Of a stretch of 37,965 bases of DNA, positions 16,184 to 24,118 are shown one piece after another. How positions within the stretch are numbered: position 1 is the first letter of the stretch; each line of letters starts with the position of its first letter. Made by a program: the position numbers and the translations under genes. The DNA lies in NCBI GenBank assembly GCA_029959325.1, contig JASCPF010000029.1, positions 1 to 37,965 of the forward strand, read 5' to 3'. This stretch comes from Microbacteriaceae bacterium PS02068. GTDB lineage: Bacteria; Actinomycetota; Actinomycetes; Actinomycetales; Microbacteriaceae. Under the pieces are notes generated by a model. It had not been told where the DNA came from, searched no databases, and saw only the letters and a program-made list of their open reading frames with translations.

Positions 16184-18016
16184 TCAGACGAGCTTGGCGT
16201 CCTGCAGCAGCTGCTCGATGTACGTGCCCTCGATCTTCTTCAGCGCGGCCTTCTCGATGAGCTTGCCGCCGAACGGCAGCGGGATGCGGCTGAGCGGCTT
16301 CTTGTCGTTGAGGTAGTAGAGGGCGCTCATGAGCATCCGCACGTCGAACGACGAGGCGAACACCTCGGGCACGCCGCGGTCGACGTCCAGCAGTGTGTAG
16401 ACGGCCTCCATGGCGGTGCGCACCGAGTACTCGGTGGTGAACACGGTGTCGCGCTCGGTCTCGGCGAAGTTGCCGATGAATGCCAGGTTGCGCGATCCCT
16501 CCGGCACGACGAGCGGGCGGTCGCCGAGCGCGCGGGGCATGAAGTACGACGTGATGTACGGCATGTTGCACGGCACGGTGCGGGCGGAGCCTTGCGCCAG
16601 CTCATCGATCTCGTTGACTGGAACGCCCAGGTGATAGAGCCATTCGGCGCACAGCTCGGCGCCAGTGCACTCGCGGATCGGCTTCTTCACGTAGTCGCCG
16701 GGGGTGTCCGACAGCAGGCCGTAGAGCCAGACGACGAGTTCCTTCTGCGGATCCTGCGCGGCGAAATGCGGCTGACGGCTCATCGTGAACCCGTACAGCC
16801 AGCTCGAGTCTTTGAAGTTGCACGGCCCACCCGTGATGATCTTGCCGCTGCGCGGGTCGCGCCCGGTGATCTTCTCGATGTATGGGGCGATCTTGTCATC
16901 GGTCAGGGTCACGGTGGCCGAGATCGTCCAGTTCGCCTCGGGGATGTTCTCGCTGAACTTCTCCGGATAGCCGAACGAGCGGTCGCGCTCCGCCATCGTC
17001 TTCCACAGCTTCCACGCTCCGCCGCGGTCGGTCACGACGGGGGCGGGGGTGTCGTTGTCGCCGAACGTCGAGCTCTCGGTGATCGAGCCGTTGGTGATCA
17101 ACACCAGGTCGTCGGGGCCGACCTCCACCTTCTCGAGCGTGCCGTCGTTGCCGATCCCCGCCGAGGCGGCGCCCTCGCCCTCGGTTCCGCCCGTCGTCGC
17201 GCCGACGAGCAGGTCGAGCTGCGTCACGGTCTTGTGGCCGCCGGCATCCGTCACCAGCACGTCGAGGACCTGCGTCGTGTTGCGGAAGGTCACCCCGTGC
17301 GACTCGAGGTGGGCGACGAGCGGCTTGATGAGCGACTCGTACTGGTTGTAGCGCGTGAATCGCAGCGAGCTGAGGTCGGCGAGGCTCGCGATGTGGTGGA
17401 CGAAGCGAAGCAGGTAGCGGCGCATCTCCGTCGCCGATGCCCAGCGCTCGAACGCGAACATCGTCGCCCAGTACAGCCAGAAGTTCGAGGCGAAGAACTC
17501 GTCGCCGAAGAACTCGTCGATGCGCTTATCGTCGAGGTCTTCCTCGCGCGCGAGGGCGAGGTTCAGGATCTCCTGGATCGCCTTCGGCGTCAGGGTGAGG
17601 TCGGCCATATCCGCGCTGCGCTCCCCGCGGTTCTGGATGGCGCGCGTGGGGTTGGTGGAGGGATCCGCCTTGTGCAGCCAGTACATCTCGTCGAGCACCG
17701 AGGCATCCGGAGTGTCGAGGGAGGGGATCGAACGGAAGAGGTCCCACAGCGTCTCGAAGTGCGCCTCCATCTCGCGGCCGCCGCGGATGATGAAGCCCTT
17801 GTGCTCGTCGAGAAGGCCGTCGGCGCTGCCACCGGGGAGGTTCAGCTCTTCGTAGACGGTGATCGCGTCGCCCGGCACGCCGGCGTCGCGGATCAGGAAG
17901 GCCGCGGCGGCGAGGCCTGCGAGCCCCCCGCCGACGAGGTGGACCTTGCGATCCGGCTGGCCCTCGCGCTTCGGCGGACGAGCGTAGGCCTCGAAGTTTC
18001 CGTTGCTTCTGTACAT
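16184..18016 (-). CDS. Oleate hydratase, upstream paralogue
   Basis: A 610-residue oleate hydratase related to but diverged from the next gene. It shares the MYRSNGNFEAYARPP start, LVGGGLAGLAAAAFLI (27-42), RGGREMEAHFETLWDLFRSIPS with Glu82, YNQYESL, and FIGNFAETERDTVFTTEYSVRTAM. An insertion around residues 275-300 rich in Gly, Thr and Glu (TTGGTEGEGAASAG) is absent from the paralogue. The ATG at 18016 has GGGGGAGAG before it. It is first of the pair; TAGACA on the minus strand near 18055 may be its -10. Two copies suggest different fatty-acid positions or chain lengths, or different expression, but this is inference. Confidence 0.92.
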   Translation of the reverse strand: MYRSNGNFEAYARPPKREGQPDRKVHLVGGGLAGLAAAAFLIRDAGVPGDAITVYEELNLPGGSADGLLDEHKGFIIRGGREMEAHFETLWDLFRSIPSLDTPDASVLDEMYWLHKADPSTNPTRAIQNRGERSADMADLTLTPKAIQEILNLALAREEDLDDKRIDEFFGDEFFASNFWLYWATMFAFERWASATEMRRYLLRFVHHIASLADLSSLRFTRYNQYESLIKPLVAHLESHGVTFRNTTQVLDVLVTDAGGHKTVTQLDLLVGATTGGTEGEGAASAGIGNDGTLEKVEVGPDDLVLITNGSITESSTFGDNDTPAPVVTDRGGAWKLWKTMAERDRSFGYPEKFSENIPEANWTISATVTLTDDKIAPYIEKITGRDPRSGKIITGGPCNFKDSSWLYGFTMSRQPHFAAQDPQKELVVWLYGLLSDTPGDYVKKPIRECTGAELCAEWLYHLGVPVNEIDELAQGSARTVPCNMPYITSYFMPRALGDRPLVVPEGSRNLAFIGNFAETERDTVFTTEYSVRTAMEAVYTLLDVDRGVPEVFASSFDVRMLMSALYYLNDKKPLSRIPLPFGGKLIEKAALKKIEGTYIEQLLQDAKLV

Positions 18017-18097
18017 GAGCTCTCCCCCGTGTCGCGTGCGGATCGTGGTTCTTGTCTACTGGGGCTGAGCGCCGCAGACAACCACCCCCTGTGTAGC

Positions 18098-18122
18098 GTG
18101 GGGGGACCGAGAGGAGAGCCCG
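18098..18122 (+). promoter_or_regulatory. Promoter and ribosome binding site of the DMT-type gene
   Basis: TAGCGT (around 18098) resembles a -10, and GAGGAGAG lies a few bases before the GTG at 18122, so this gene has a conventional leader, unlike many neighbours. The divergent oleate hydratase promoter shares this 105-base gap. Confidence 0.4.
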
Positions 18123-19045
18123 TGCCACCGACGATCGCATCGTCCCCTCTGCTCGGCATCGCGCTCGCGCTCGCCTCCGCGGCGATCCTCGCGTTCGGCA
18201 ACATGATGCAGTCGCGGGGCGTGCAGGCCGCCGCCCCGGGGCCGTTCGGCACGACGCAGTTCGTCGGGCTGCTGCGCAGTCGGCCGTGGCTCGCCGGCAC
18301 CGCGCTGCTTCTGGTCGCGATGCTGCTGCAGCTCGCGAGCCTGACCTTCGCGCCCCTGATCGTCGTGCAGCCGGTCGGCGTCGCCGCGCTCGTGTTCGCC
18401 TCGCTGCTCACCGCGTACACGGCGCGCGCGTGGCCCTCGCGGGCGGAAGTGCGCGCGATCACGACGAGCGTCGTCGGAGTCGGCGCGTTCGTCACCGTCG
18501 CGGCGATGGTCAGCACGCAGCGACCGATCCGTGATGAGCAGCTTCTCGCGGTGCTCATCGCGCTGGCCGTCGTCCTCGTCGCAGCCCTGGTGATCACGGT
18601 CGTCCGCCGCGGTCGGCGCGTGCCGCCGGTGCTGCTGGTGATCGTGGGCGGCGTCTTCTCGGGCTTCGTCGCGACCCTCGGCAAGACGGTGATCCTGCGC
18701 GTGCAGACCGCGCTGGTGGCGCACGACTATAGAATCGACCAGTCGAATCTGCTGACGCTCGGATGCCTGCTCGGCATCGCCGTCTCGGGCAGCCTCTCGA
18801 TCTACCTCGTGCAGACCGCGCACACCGTGAACTCGCCCGAGGTCGTCGTCGCCGGACTGACCGTGATCGATCCCTTCGTCGCGGTCGTCCTCGGCATCAC
18901 CATCCTCGGCGAAGCCACCGACGCGCCCGCCTGGTCGATGTTCGCCTTCGCGGCGGCCGGCGCCGTCGCGATCTGGGGCGTGCTCGACCTCGCGCGCGCC
19001 CAGCAGGAGCGGGGTGATGCCGGCGCAAAGAAAAAGCCCCGGTGA
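18122..19045 (+). CDS. DMT/NIPA-like multi-helix membrane protein
   Basis: A 307-residue protein with about nine hydrophobic helices, beginning LGIALALASAAILAFGNMMQSRGVQ and containing LASLTFAPLIVVQPVGVAALVFAS and ITILGEATDAPAWSM near the end. The pattern resembles the DMT superfamily of EamA/NIPA-type transporters; in actinobacteria such proteins are usually called 'DMT family transporter'. Substrate unknown. The GTG at 18122 is backed by GAGGAGAG. The last codons (KKKPR-stop) lie inside the terminator of the opposing tRNA genes, with the TGA in its loop, so the C terminus is constrained by that structure. Confidence 0.75.
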   Translation: MPPTIASSPLLGIALALASAAILAFGNMMQSRGVQAAAPGPFGTTQFVGLLRSRPWLAGTALLLVAMLLQLASLTFAPLIVVQPVGVAALVFASLLTAYTARAWPSRAEVRAITTSVVGVGAFVTVAAMVSTQRPIRDEQLLAVLIALAVVLVAALVITVVRRGRRVPPVLLVIVGGVFSGFVATLGKTVILRVQTALVAHDYRIDQSNLLTLGCLLGIAVSGSLSIYLVQTAHTVNSPEVVVAGLTVIDPFVAVVLGITILGEATDAPAWSMFAFAAAGAVAIWGVLDLARAQQERGDAGAKKKPR

Positions 19046-19053
19046 CCGGGGCT
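19027..19053 (-). terminator. Intrinsic terminator of the tRNA-Thr/tRNA-Met unit
   Basis: On the minus strand AGCCCCGG-TCA-CCGGGGCT is followed by TTTTCTTT: an eight-pair stem, three-base loop and T-run, a classic rho-independent terminator. It starts eight bases after the tRNA-Met end. On the plus strand the loop is the TGA of the DMT-type gene (19043-19045). Confidence 0.9.
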
Positions 19054-19060
19054 GAATCTG

Positions 19061-19134
19061 TAGCGGGAGCGGGGCTTGAACCCGCGACCTCACGATTATG
19101 AGTCGTGCGCTCTCACCAACTGAGCTACCCCGCC
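19061..19134 (-). tRNA. tRNA-Met (CAT anticodon)
   Basis: Minus-strand cloverleaf of 74 bases: acceptor GGCGGGG with UCCCGCU, D-arm GCTCAGTTGGTGAGAGC, anticodon stem ACGAC/ATCGT-like with loop CTCATAA (anticodon CAT), T-arm GCGGG-TTCAAGC-CCCGC. CCA is not encoded. The TA at positions 8-9 and the pairing of the first base suggest the elongator rather than initiator, although CAT can also mark tRNA-Ile2. Confidence 0.93.
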
Positions 19135-19139
19135 GCGCT

Positions 19140-19165
19140 GCATCCACATGGCGAGATGTGGATGC
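19140..19165. repeat. Hairpin between the two tRNA genes
   Basis: GCATCCACAT (19140-19149) and ATGTGGATGC (19156-19165) form a perfect 10-bp stem with a six-base loop. In a joint tRNA-Thr/tRNA-Met transcript it would separate the two tRNAs and may guide RNA processing. Confidence 0.6.
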
Positions 19166-19169
19166 CGCG

Positions 19170-19241
<72 letters not shown>

Positions 19242-19244
19242 GTA

Positions 19245-19274
19245 TGCCTGCGCGCAGGCAACTAGAAGAGAATA
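19245..19274 (-). promoter_or_regulatory. Promoter region of tRNA-Thr, with 16-bp palindrome
   Basis: On the minus strand TATTCT (19274-19269) is a good -10, 28 bases before the tRNA, with a T-rich -35-like TTTTTC about 18 bases upstream. Between it and the tRNA is the perfect palindrome TGCCTGCGCGCAGGCA (19245-19260), which may be a leader hairpin or operator. Confidence 0.5.
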
Positions 19275-19301
19275 CCAGAGCGCTGGCATCCCGAAAAACC
19301 G

Positions 19302-20453
19302 TCAGCCGACCGTGTGCGTGCCCTTGGTGTGCTCGTACATCCAGGGCATCGGGTCAATCTGCGTCGTGCCGCCGAGCAGAACCTCGAAGTGCAGGTGCGG
19401 CCCCGTGGCCTTGCCGGTCTGGCCGACTTTGCCGATGACCTCGCCGGCCGTGACGGTGTCGCCGACCTTGACCTTCAGCGAGCCGTGCAGCATGTGCCCG
19501 TACCGGGTCGACACGAGCTGACCGTCGATGATGTGGTCGATCACGACGGTGACGCCATAGTCGCCGCCGGCCTCGGTCGCGATGCGGACCGTCCCTGCCG
19601 CGATGGCGTGGATCTCGGCTCCGAGCCCCGGGGTGAGGTCGGTGCCGCGGTGCGGCATCGAGAACTCCGAAAGGTAGCTGACAGAACCGAAGGCGGCCGA
19701 GATCGGCACACCGACGGGGAACGGCCACTGGATGTTGGCGCTCGGGTCGTTGACCCACGTGCCGGCGAAGAGTGTGACACCGGATGCCGACGCGATGTCG
19801 GCCATCGACGCGACGTCATAGTTCGACGATCGGTCGAGCGCCTGCACGTCGTTCGCGCCGCTGGCGACGAACGCTTGAATCTGTTCCGGGGCATCCTTCG
19901 ACTCGGCGCTGACGGCCGTGATGTCGGAGGTGACCGCGCCTCGGGATGCCGAGCTCAGCGCTTCGGCGGGCGTCGTGGTGCCCACGGCGAACATGCCGAC
20001 GATCGCCATCACGCCGACAGAGAACGACGTGGCCGCAACCCGTTGAAACGCCGCGGCAGCGCGTCGCGGACGGCGCGGGGCAGTGTGCGCCGATGCGCTG
20101 GCGCGCGGCTCTGCTGCGGCAGCGCGCGACGGGCGCTCGGCCCCTGCCGGCGACTCGTCGTCGTGTTGGATCGGGGTCTCGCCGGTGAACGAGAAGAGCC
20201 GTGCAGCGGCCTCGAATTCGTCGAGGTGGCGCGGCTCGGGCTCGTGGGGCGTCTCGGCGACGACCGCGTCGGCGGGGACCGCCGCGGCAGCGGCGCGGCG
20301 ACGCAACTCGGCGCGTGTGAGGACACCCGGGGTCTCTGGCGCCACAGGAGCCGAGGCTCCGCGGCTGGAGCGGCGCGTGGGCGCGGGCTCAGCCAAAGGG
20401 GTGTCGAGGGTCAAATCGGGGCTCTCGTCTGGCCGCGCGGGGGGTCGCGGCAT
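19302..20453 (-). CDS. M23-family peptidoglycan endopeptidase, membrane-anchored
   Basis: A 383-residue protein ending in an intact M23 (LytM-like) zinc metallopeptidase domain. The zinc motif HRGTDLTPG is near residue 268 and HLHFEV near 353; the domain cleaves peptide cross-links of peptidoglycan. The N-terminal ~135 residues are Pro/Ala/Arg-rich and probably cytoplasmic and disordered, and one hydrophobic helix (about 142-165, SFSVGVMAIVGMFAVG) anchors or exports the enzyme. The domain has all zinc ligands I can see, so it is likely active rather than a LytM adaptor. ATG at 20453 is the only good start before the basic region; an upstream motif cannot be assigned with confidence. The tRNA-Thr gene follows. 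Confidence 0.88.
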   Translation of the reverse strand: MPRPPARPDESPDLTLDTPLAEPAPTRRSSRGASAPVAPETPGVLTRAELRRRAAAAAVPADAVVAETPHEPEPRHLDEFEAAARLFSFTGETPIQHDDESPAGAERPSRAAAAEPRASASAHTAPRRPRRAAAAFQRVAATSFSVGVMAIVGMFAVGTTTPAEALSSASRGAVTSDITAVSAESKDAPEQIQAFVASGANDVQALDRSSNYDVASMADIASASGVTLFAGTWVNDPSANIQWPFPVGVPISAAFGSVSYLSEFSMPHRGTDLTPGLGAEIHAIAAGTVRIATEAGGDYGVTVVIDHIIDGQLVSTRYGHMLHGSLKVKVGDTVTAGEVIGKVGQTGKATGPHLHFEVLLGGTTQIDPMPWMYEHTKGTHTVG

Positions 20454-20549
20454 GGTGCATCGGGGCTTCAGGTCACCGGCGCCGTTCGGGCGGCGAAGGT
20501 AACGATCGGGTAAACACTACTCCTGATCGCCTGGGAAAGTCATCCAGAC

Positions 20550-21341
20550 TCAGCCTGAGATCTTGTATCGCAGCTTCTCGAAGAGCTCGGGCCCGGCCGC
20601 GATCGTCATCTCACGCCCCGGGCGTCCACTGGGAGCGCCGCCGACGAGCCCGCCGGCCTCCTCGACGAGCAGCGCGCCGGCGGCGTGATCCCAGGGATGA
20701 AGCCCGCGCTCGAAGTACCCGTCGAGGCGCCCCGCGGCCACATAGGCGAGATCGAGCGAGGCCGCGCCCGCGCGCCGCAGATCACGAGCGAGCGGCATGA
20801 CCTGACGCACGCGCGCCAGGTCGCCCTCATGCGTCGCCGGGTCGTAGCCGAAGCCGGTGGCGAGCAGCGCCCCCGCCTCGGTGACGCTCGTCACGCGCAG
20901 GGGCTCGGCGCCGAGCCAGGCACCCGCGCCGCGCCGTGCGCGAAAGAGCTCGTCGACCACGGGCGTGTAGACCACCGCCGCTTCTGCGGTCCACTCTTCC
21001 GGCGTCGGCTCACCGGAGACCACGGCGATCGAGACCGCGTAGTGCGAGATGCCATAGGCGTAATTGACCGTTCCGTCGATCGGATCGACCACCCACGTCA
21101 GCCCCGACTCACCGCGCTCGGCACCCGATTCCTCACCGAGGAAGCCGTCATCGGGTCGAGCCGCCGCCAGCCGCGCTCGGATCAGGTCTTCGATCTCGCG
21201 ATCGGCCTCGGTGACGATGTCGGCGAGCGCCGACTTCGTCGCGGCGATGCGGACGCCCTCATCGCGTCGCCGGCGAGCCAGCGCGCCCGCTTCACGGGCG
21301 ATCTCTTCAGCGAGCTGCAGCAGGTCAGAGGCATCCACCAT
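20550..21341 (-). CDS. Inositol monophosphatase family protein
   Basis: A 263-residue Mg-dependent phosphatase of the inositol monophosphatase / FBPase / CysQ superfamily. The metal motifs are FLGEESG (about 68-74), DPIDGTVNYAYG (about 86-97) and WDHAAGALLVEEAGG near 217. In actinobacteria such enzymes dephosphorylate inositol-1-phosphate, histidinol phosphate or PAP; this one has the general SuhB pattern but the substrate is not certain. The ATG at 21341 has GGAGGC directly before it, which itself follows TAGCGT, so it could be read either with a leader or leaderless. It stands between the M23 gene and a membrane protein gene, all on the minus strand. Confidence 0.88.
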   Translation of the reverse strand: MVDASDLLQLAEEIAREAGALARRRRDEGVRIAATKSALADIVTEADREIEDLIRARLAAARPDDGFLGEESGAERGESGLTWVVDPIDGTVNYAYGISHYAVSIAVVSGEPTPEEWTAEAAVVYTPVVDELFRARRGAGAWLGAEPLRVTSVTEAGALLATGFGYDPATHEGDLARVRQVMPLARDLRRAGAASLDLAYVAAGRLDGYFERGLHPWDHAAGALLVEEAGGLVGGAPSGRPGREMTIAAGPELFEKLRYKISG

Positions 21342-21347
21342 GCCTCC

Positions 21348-21353
21348 ACGCTA
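21348..21353 (-). promoter_or_regulatory. -10 element TAGCGT for start at 21341
   Basis: On the minus strand TAGCGT is followed by GGAGGC and then ATG, the usual six-base spacing of a leaderless start; GGAGG would be too near the ATG to be an ideal ribosome binding site. Confidence 0.45.
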
Positions 21354-21358
21354 CGCGG

Positions 21359-22348
21359 TCAGCGTTGCTGCTGCGGCGGCACAGGCGGAGGCGGCGGATA
21401 GCCCTGGTACCAGGATGCGGGCTGCGGGGGCGCGGGCTGCGCGGGCGCGGGCGGGTGCGCTGTTACGGGCTGCGGGGGCTGCGGGGCCTCGATCTGCGGC
21501 GCGGTGGTCGGGTAGCCAGCGCTCGGATACCCCGTGGTCGGATGCCCGGTGGTCGGGTACCCCGTGTAGTAGGCGTTCCAGTCGGGTGAGCCGTCGTGCA
21601 GCACGGGTAGCGGGGTCACGCCATCGGCGAAGGTCGGCCAAGCCGTCAGAGCCGGCTGACCCGGCTGAGGCGCCGGCGCCGGCGCCGGCGCCCCATAGTA
21701 GGCGGCAGGCGGGGGCGGCGAGATCGGGCGCGGGCGCTTCGGCGCGAACACCGCGTTCACGAGCGGCACGAGCGCCGTGCCGACGGCGGCGAGGATCGCG
21801 ATCGCGACGACGACACGCCAGTAGAGCGGACGATAGGCGACGAACTCGTCGGTGACGAGGGGCAGCACGAGCATCACTGCGAGGATCGCGACAAGTCCCA
21901 GCGTGACGTAGGTCACGATGCTCGTGAAGGTCGTCTGGTGACGCGTGTACGCCCGCACGAAGAGGCGGGTGTGCAGCAGCGCGCCCTGAAGGATCAGCCC
22001 GATCAGGATGAACTTGAAGAACCGTTCTGCGCCCACGCCGTAGTGACCGGTCGACGGCATCCAGATCATGAATGCGCCGATCAGCAGCAGCAGCACCCAC
22101 GAGATCATGCTGGCGAGCGCCAGCCAGGCAGGGCGGCGCGAGGCGAGGTTCGCCTCGACGATCGAGATGCCGGCGAACCCTGCGAGCAGCAGCACAGTGA
22201 GGAATGCCTTGCCGATGATGCCTTCGTCGTCGCCGAAGAGCACCCACACGACGCACACGATCGCGGCGGCGATGAGGGCGCCGATGGCGACCCAGACAGA
22301 TGCTCGGAGGATCTTCCCCGATTCCGGAGAGGTGATCGGCTGCGACAT
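21359..22348 (-). CDS. Six-helix membrane protein with Pro/Tyr-rich tail
   Basis: A 329-residue protein of unknown function. Six hydrophobic segments are visible in the first ~215 residues (for example ILRASVWVAIGALIAAAIVC, AFLTVLLLAGFAGISIVEA, VVVAIAILAAVGTALVPLV). The rest is a low-complexity tail rich in Pro, Ala, Gln and Tyr, with short repeats of the type GYPTTGHPTTGYPSAGYPTT and ending PPPVPPQQQR, probably cytoplasmic and disordered. The ATG at 22348 is chosen because GAAGGGA precedes it; an ATG 54 bases earlier would add a polar stretch with no such signal. I do not recognise the family. Confidence 0.7.
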   Translation of the reverse strand: MSQPITSPESGKILRASVWVAIGALIAAAIVCVVWVLFGDDEGIIGKAFLTVLLLAGFAGISIVEANLASRRPAWLALASMISWVLLLLIGAFMIWMPSTGHYGVGAERFFKFILIGLILQGALLHTRLFVRAYTRHQTTFTSIVTYVTLGLVAILAVMLVLPLVTDEFVAYRPLYWRVVVAIAILAAVGTALVPLVNAVFAPKRPRPISPPPPAAYYGAPAPAPAPQPGQPALTAWPTFADGVTPLPVLHDGSPDWNAYYTGYPTTGHPTTGYPSAGYPTTAPQIEAPQPPQPVTAHPPAPAQPAPPQPASWYQGYPPPPPVPPQQQR

Positions 22349-22421
22349 GTCGGTCCCTTCGCGTGTGCGACTCGCTCCCATCCTGACACGGAAGCCCGAC
22401 ATGCGATGCCCTCGATGGTGA

Positions 22422-22439
22422 ATCGTACTTAACTACGAT
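22422..22439. promoter_or_regulatory. AT-rich inverted repeat, possible operator
   Basis: ATCGTA and TACGAT flank CTTAAC, giving an 18-base near-palindrome in the only AT-rich stretch of the window (about 22420-22485), between the divergent membrane-protein and DUF222/HNH genes. It could bind a dimeric regulator or be part of the promoters. Confidence 0.4.
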
Positions 22440-22484
22440 AATTACGTTGCATGGCTATTGCTCTCTGTAGAACATACTGATAGT

Positions 22485-23849
22485 GTGAGTGGTGTGGAAG
22501 TCGAATCGACTCGAGAGCAGGTCAGCGTCGAAGACGCCCTGCACATGCTCTTCGGCGCGGTCGACAACTGCCAACACGCCTTGAACCGCGACGCATCGAG
22601 CCGCGCGGCGATGCTGGCCCATGCAATACGATTCGCGCGGCGCAACCCACAGGTCTACGCACTGCCCGGCGACGACGACCCGGTGTCGACGGCCGAGCGG
22701 TGCGCCGTGATCGAGGCGTCGGCGCGGTTCCAACTGCCCGAGAACACGATTCGAAACCTCGTCTTCACCGCCGAACAGGCAGAGGCGATGCTTCCCGCAC
22801 TGTGGGCGCAGGCTCGGGAAGGGTTCGCGACGATGGCACAGGTGGATGCCGCGCTCGACCTGCTCCCCCGCTTCGCCGGGCTGCCCGCAGAGGTTCTCGC
22901 GGCGTTCGATGACGTGGTCGCCACCCTCGCCCCGGCGATGTCGGCGGGGGCCTTCCGCGCGAAAGTGCGGCGGCTCGCCGAGAAGTATGCACCGATCGAC
23001 CCGGTCGAAGAGCACCTGCAGGCGCGCGCCAAGCGCACCGTCTACACCGAACCGGTCGACGGCGGTATGGCCTGGACGCATCTCCTGACCGATGCCGCAG
23101 ACGCGCGAGGCATCTTCCGGCGGCTGACGTCGACCGCGAAGAACGTACAGCGCCGCCACCGCGACGGGCGCACCCGCGACCAGATCCGCGCCGACCTGGC
23201 CACCGCCTGGCTGAAGGGCGTCGGCACGCCCACGGCGGTGAAGACGAAGGTCTTCGTGACCGTGCCCGCAGATATGCTCTCGCCCGAAGCGCAGGCGACG
23301 GTCCGCCACGACCTGCCCGTTCCCGCCGGCGCACCCGACCTGAACGAGGCTCCCCGGCTCGACACCGGCGAGATCATCGACCGGGCCACCGCCGTCCAGA
23401 TGCTTCTCGAGGCGGGGCGCTTCACCCGGGTGATCACCGACCCGGTCACCGGCCGCGTCCTCGACATGGACCGCCGCTCGCGCAAGGCCACCAAAGCGCA
23501 GCGCGAGTGGTTGCTGATGATCCACGGCACCTGCACGCGAGACGGATGCCGGCATCCGGCCGCCGAGTCCGACGTCGACCATTGGGATGCCTTCCATGGC
23601 CCGAGGCGCGGCGCGACCGACGTCGGCAATCTGCACCCGTTCTGCCCCCCAGAGAACCAACTCAAAGAGAAGTCGCGGTTCCGCTTTCGACGCCGCCCCG
23701 ACGGCACGGTGCAGCTCATCTCGCCGACCGGATTCGCCACAGCGAGCCCTCCGCCCGAGCGATTGCGCGAAGGACAGCGCGAGGCCCAGCAGCTGCTCGA
23801 TCGCATCCGCACACGCACCGCCGACTTGCCGAGCGATCCGCCGTTCTGA
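22485..23849 (+). CDS. DUF222/HNH endonuclease-like protein (13E12 type)
   Basis: A protein of about 454 residues with an N-terminal DUF222 region (AERCAVIEASARFQLPENTIRNLVFTAE, then PRFAGLPAEVLAAFDDVV) and a C-terminal HNH nuclease domain at about 348-395: CTRDGC...C-terminal DVDHWDAFHGPRRG and NLHPFCPPENQLK, with the zinc-binding Cys pairs and catalytic His. Such proteins are abundant and often multicopy in actinobacteria ('13E12 repeat' in Mycobacterium); their role is unknown and mobile behaviour has been suspected. The start is uncertain: TTG 22458, GTG 22485 and GTG 22494 are in frame, none with a clear ribosome binding site. TTGCTC (22458) and TAGTGT (22481) are 17 bases apart and could be the promoter, favouring a downstream start. 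Confidence 0.85.
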   Translation: MSGVEVESTREQVSVEDALHMLFGAVDNCQHALNRDASSRAAMLAHAIRFARRNPQVYALPGDDDPVSTAERCAVIEASARFQLPENTIRNLVFTAEQAEAMLPALWAQAREGFATMAQVDAALDLLPRFAGLPAEVLAAFDDVVATLAPAMSAGAFRAKVRRLAEKYAPIDPVEEHLQARAKRTVYTEPVDGGMAWTHLLTDAADARGIFRRLTSTAKNVQRRHRDGRTRDQIRADLATAWLKGVGTPTAVKTKVFVTVPADMLSPEAQATVRHDLPVPAGAPDLNEAPRLDTGEIIDRATAVQMLLEAGRFTRVITDPVTGRVLDMDRRSRKATKAQREWLLMIHGTCTRDGCRHPAAESDVDHWDAFHGPRRGATDVGNLHPFCPPENQLKEKSRFRFRRRPDGTVQLISPTGFATASPPPERLREGQREAQQLLDRIRTRTADLPSDPPF

Positions 23850-23879
23850 CGCCCCTGGGCTGACAACCTTCGCAAAAGA

Positions 23880-23931
23880 AAAAGTCCTGGTCCGCGAATC
23901 ATTCGAATGATGATGTCGCGGCCCAGGACGT
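23880..23931 (-). terminator. Terminator of tRNA-Tyr with long hairpin
   Basis: Bases 23884-23929 fold almost completely: GTCCTGG/CCAGGAC, CCGCGA/TCGCGG and a central palindrome ATCATTCGAATGAT, each separated by a base or a few. On the minus strand it is followed by ACTTTTTCTTTT. It ends the tRNA-Tyr transcript and may also stop the HNH gene from the other side. Confidence 0.8.
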
Positions 23932-23934
23932 GGG

Positions 23935-24016
23935 TGGCGAGTGAGGGATTCGAACCCCCGAAGTCGATGACAGCTGAGTTACAATCAGATCCCTTTGGCC
24001 GCTTGGGTAACTCGCC
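23935..24016 (-). tRNA. tRNA-Tyr (GTA anticodon)
   Basis: Minus-strand class II tRNA of 82 bases with a long variable arm. Acceptor GGCGAGT pairs ACTCGCC, the anticodon loop is TTGTAAC (anticodon GTA) on stem CTGA/TCAG, and the T-arm contains GGTTCGAATC. The long extra arm fits bacterial tRNA-Tyr. CCA is not encoded (ACC follows). Confidence 0.94.
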
Positions 24017-24065
24017 AGGTGCGCACCCGCCCGGCTTTCTCAGTCGACCAGAGGCGCGAGAACCT

Positions 24066-24071
24066 ATATTA
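24066..24071 (-). promoter_or_regulatory. -10 element TAATAT of tRNA-Tyr
   Basis: TAATAT on the minus strand lies about 50 bases before the tRNA-Tyr 5' end, in a region otherwise GC-rich, with a T-rich stretch some 17-18 bases upstream as possible -35. Confidence 0.55.
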
Positions 24072-24118
24072 CCTGCCACGGCGGAATGGCGAAAATCACG
24101 GCAGAAGTTCCCGCGAGA

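Noticed and set aside
15884..18121. Long open frame on the + strand opposite the oleate hydratases
   Set aside because: It is the antisense shadow of two clear enzyme genes in high-GC DNA, and the real + strand gene begins at 18122.
20454..20549. Riboswitch before the M23 peptidase gene
   Set aside because: Peptidoglycan hydrolase genes in actinobacteria can have a c-di-AMP riboswitch, but this 96-base gap is too short and shows no recognisable core.
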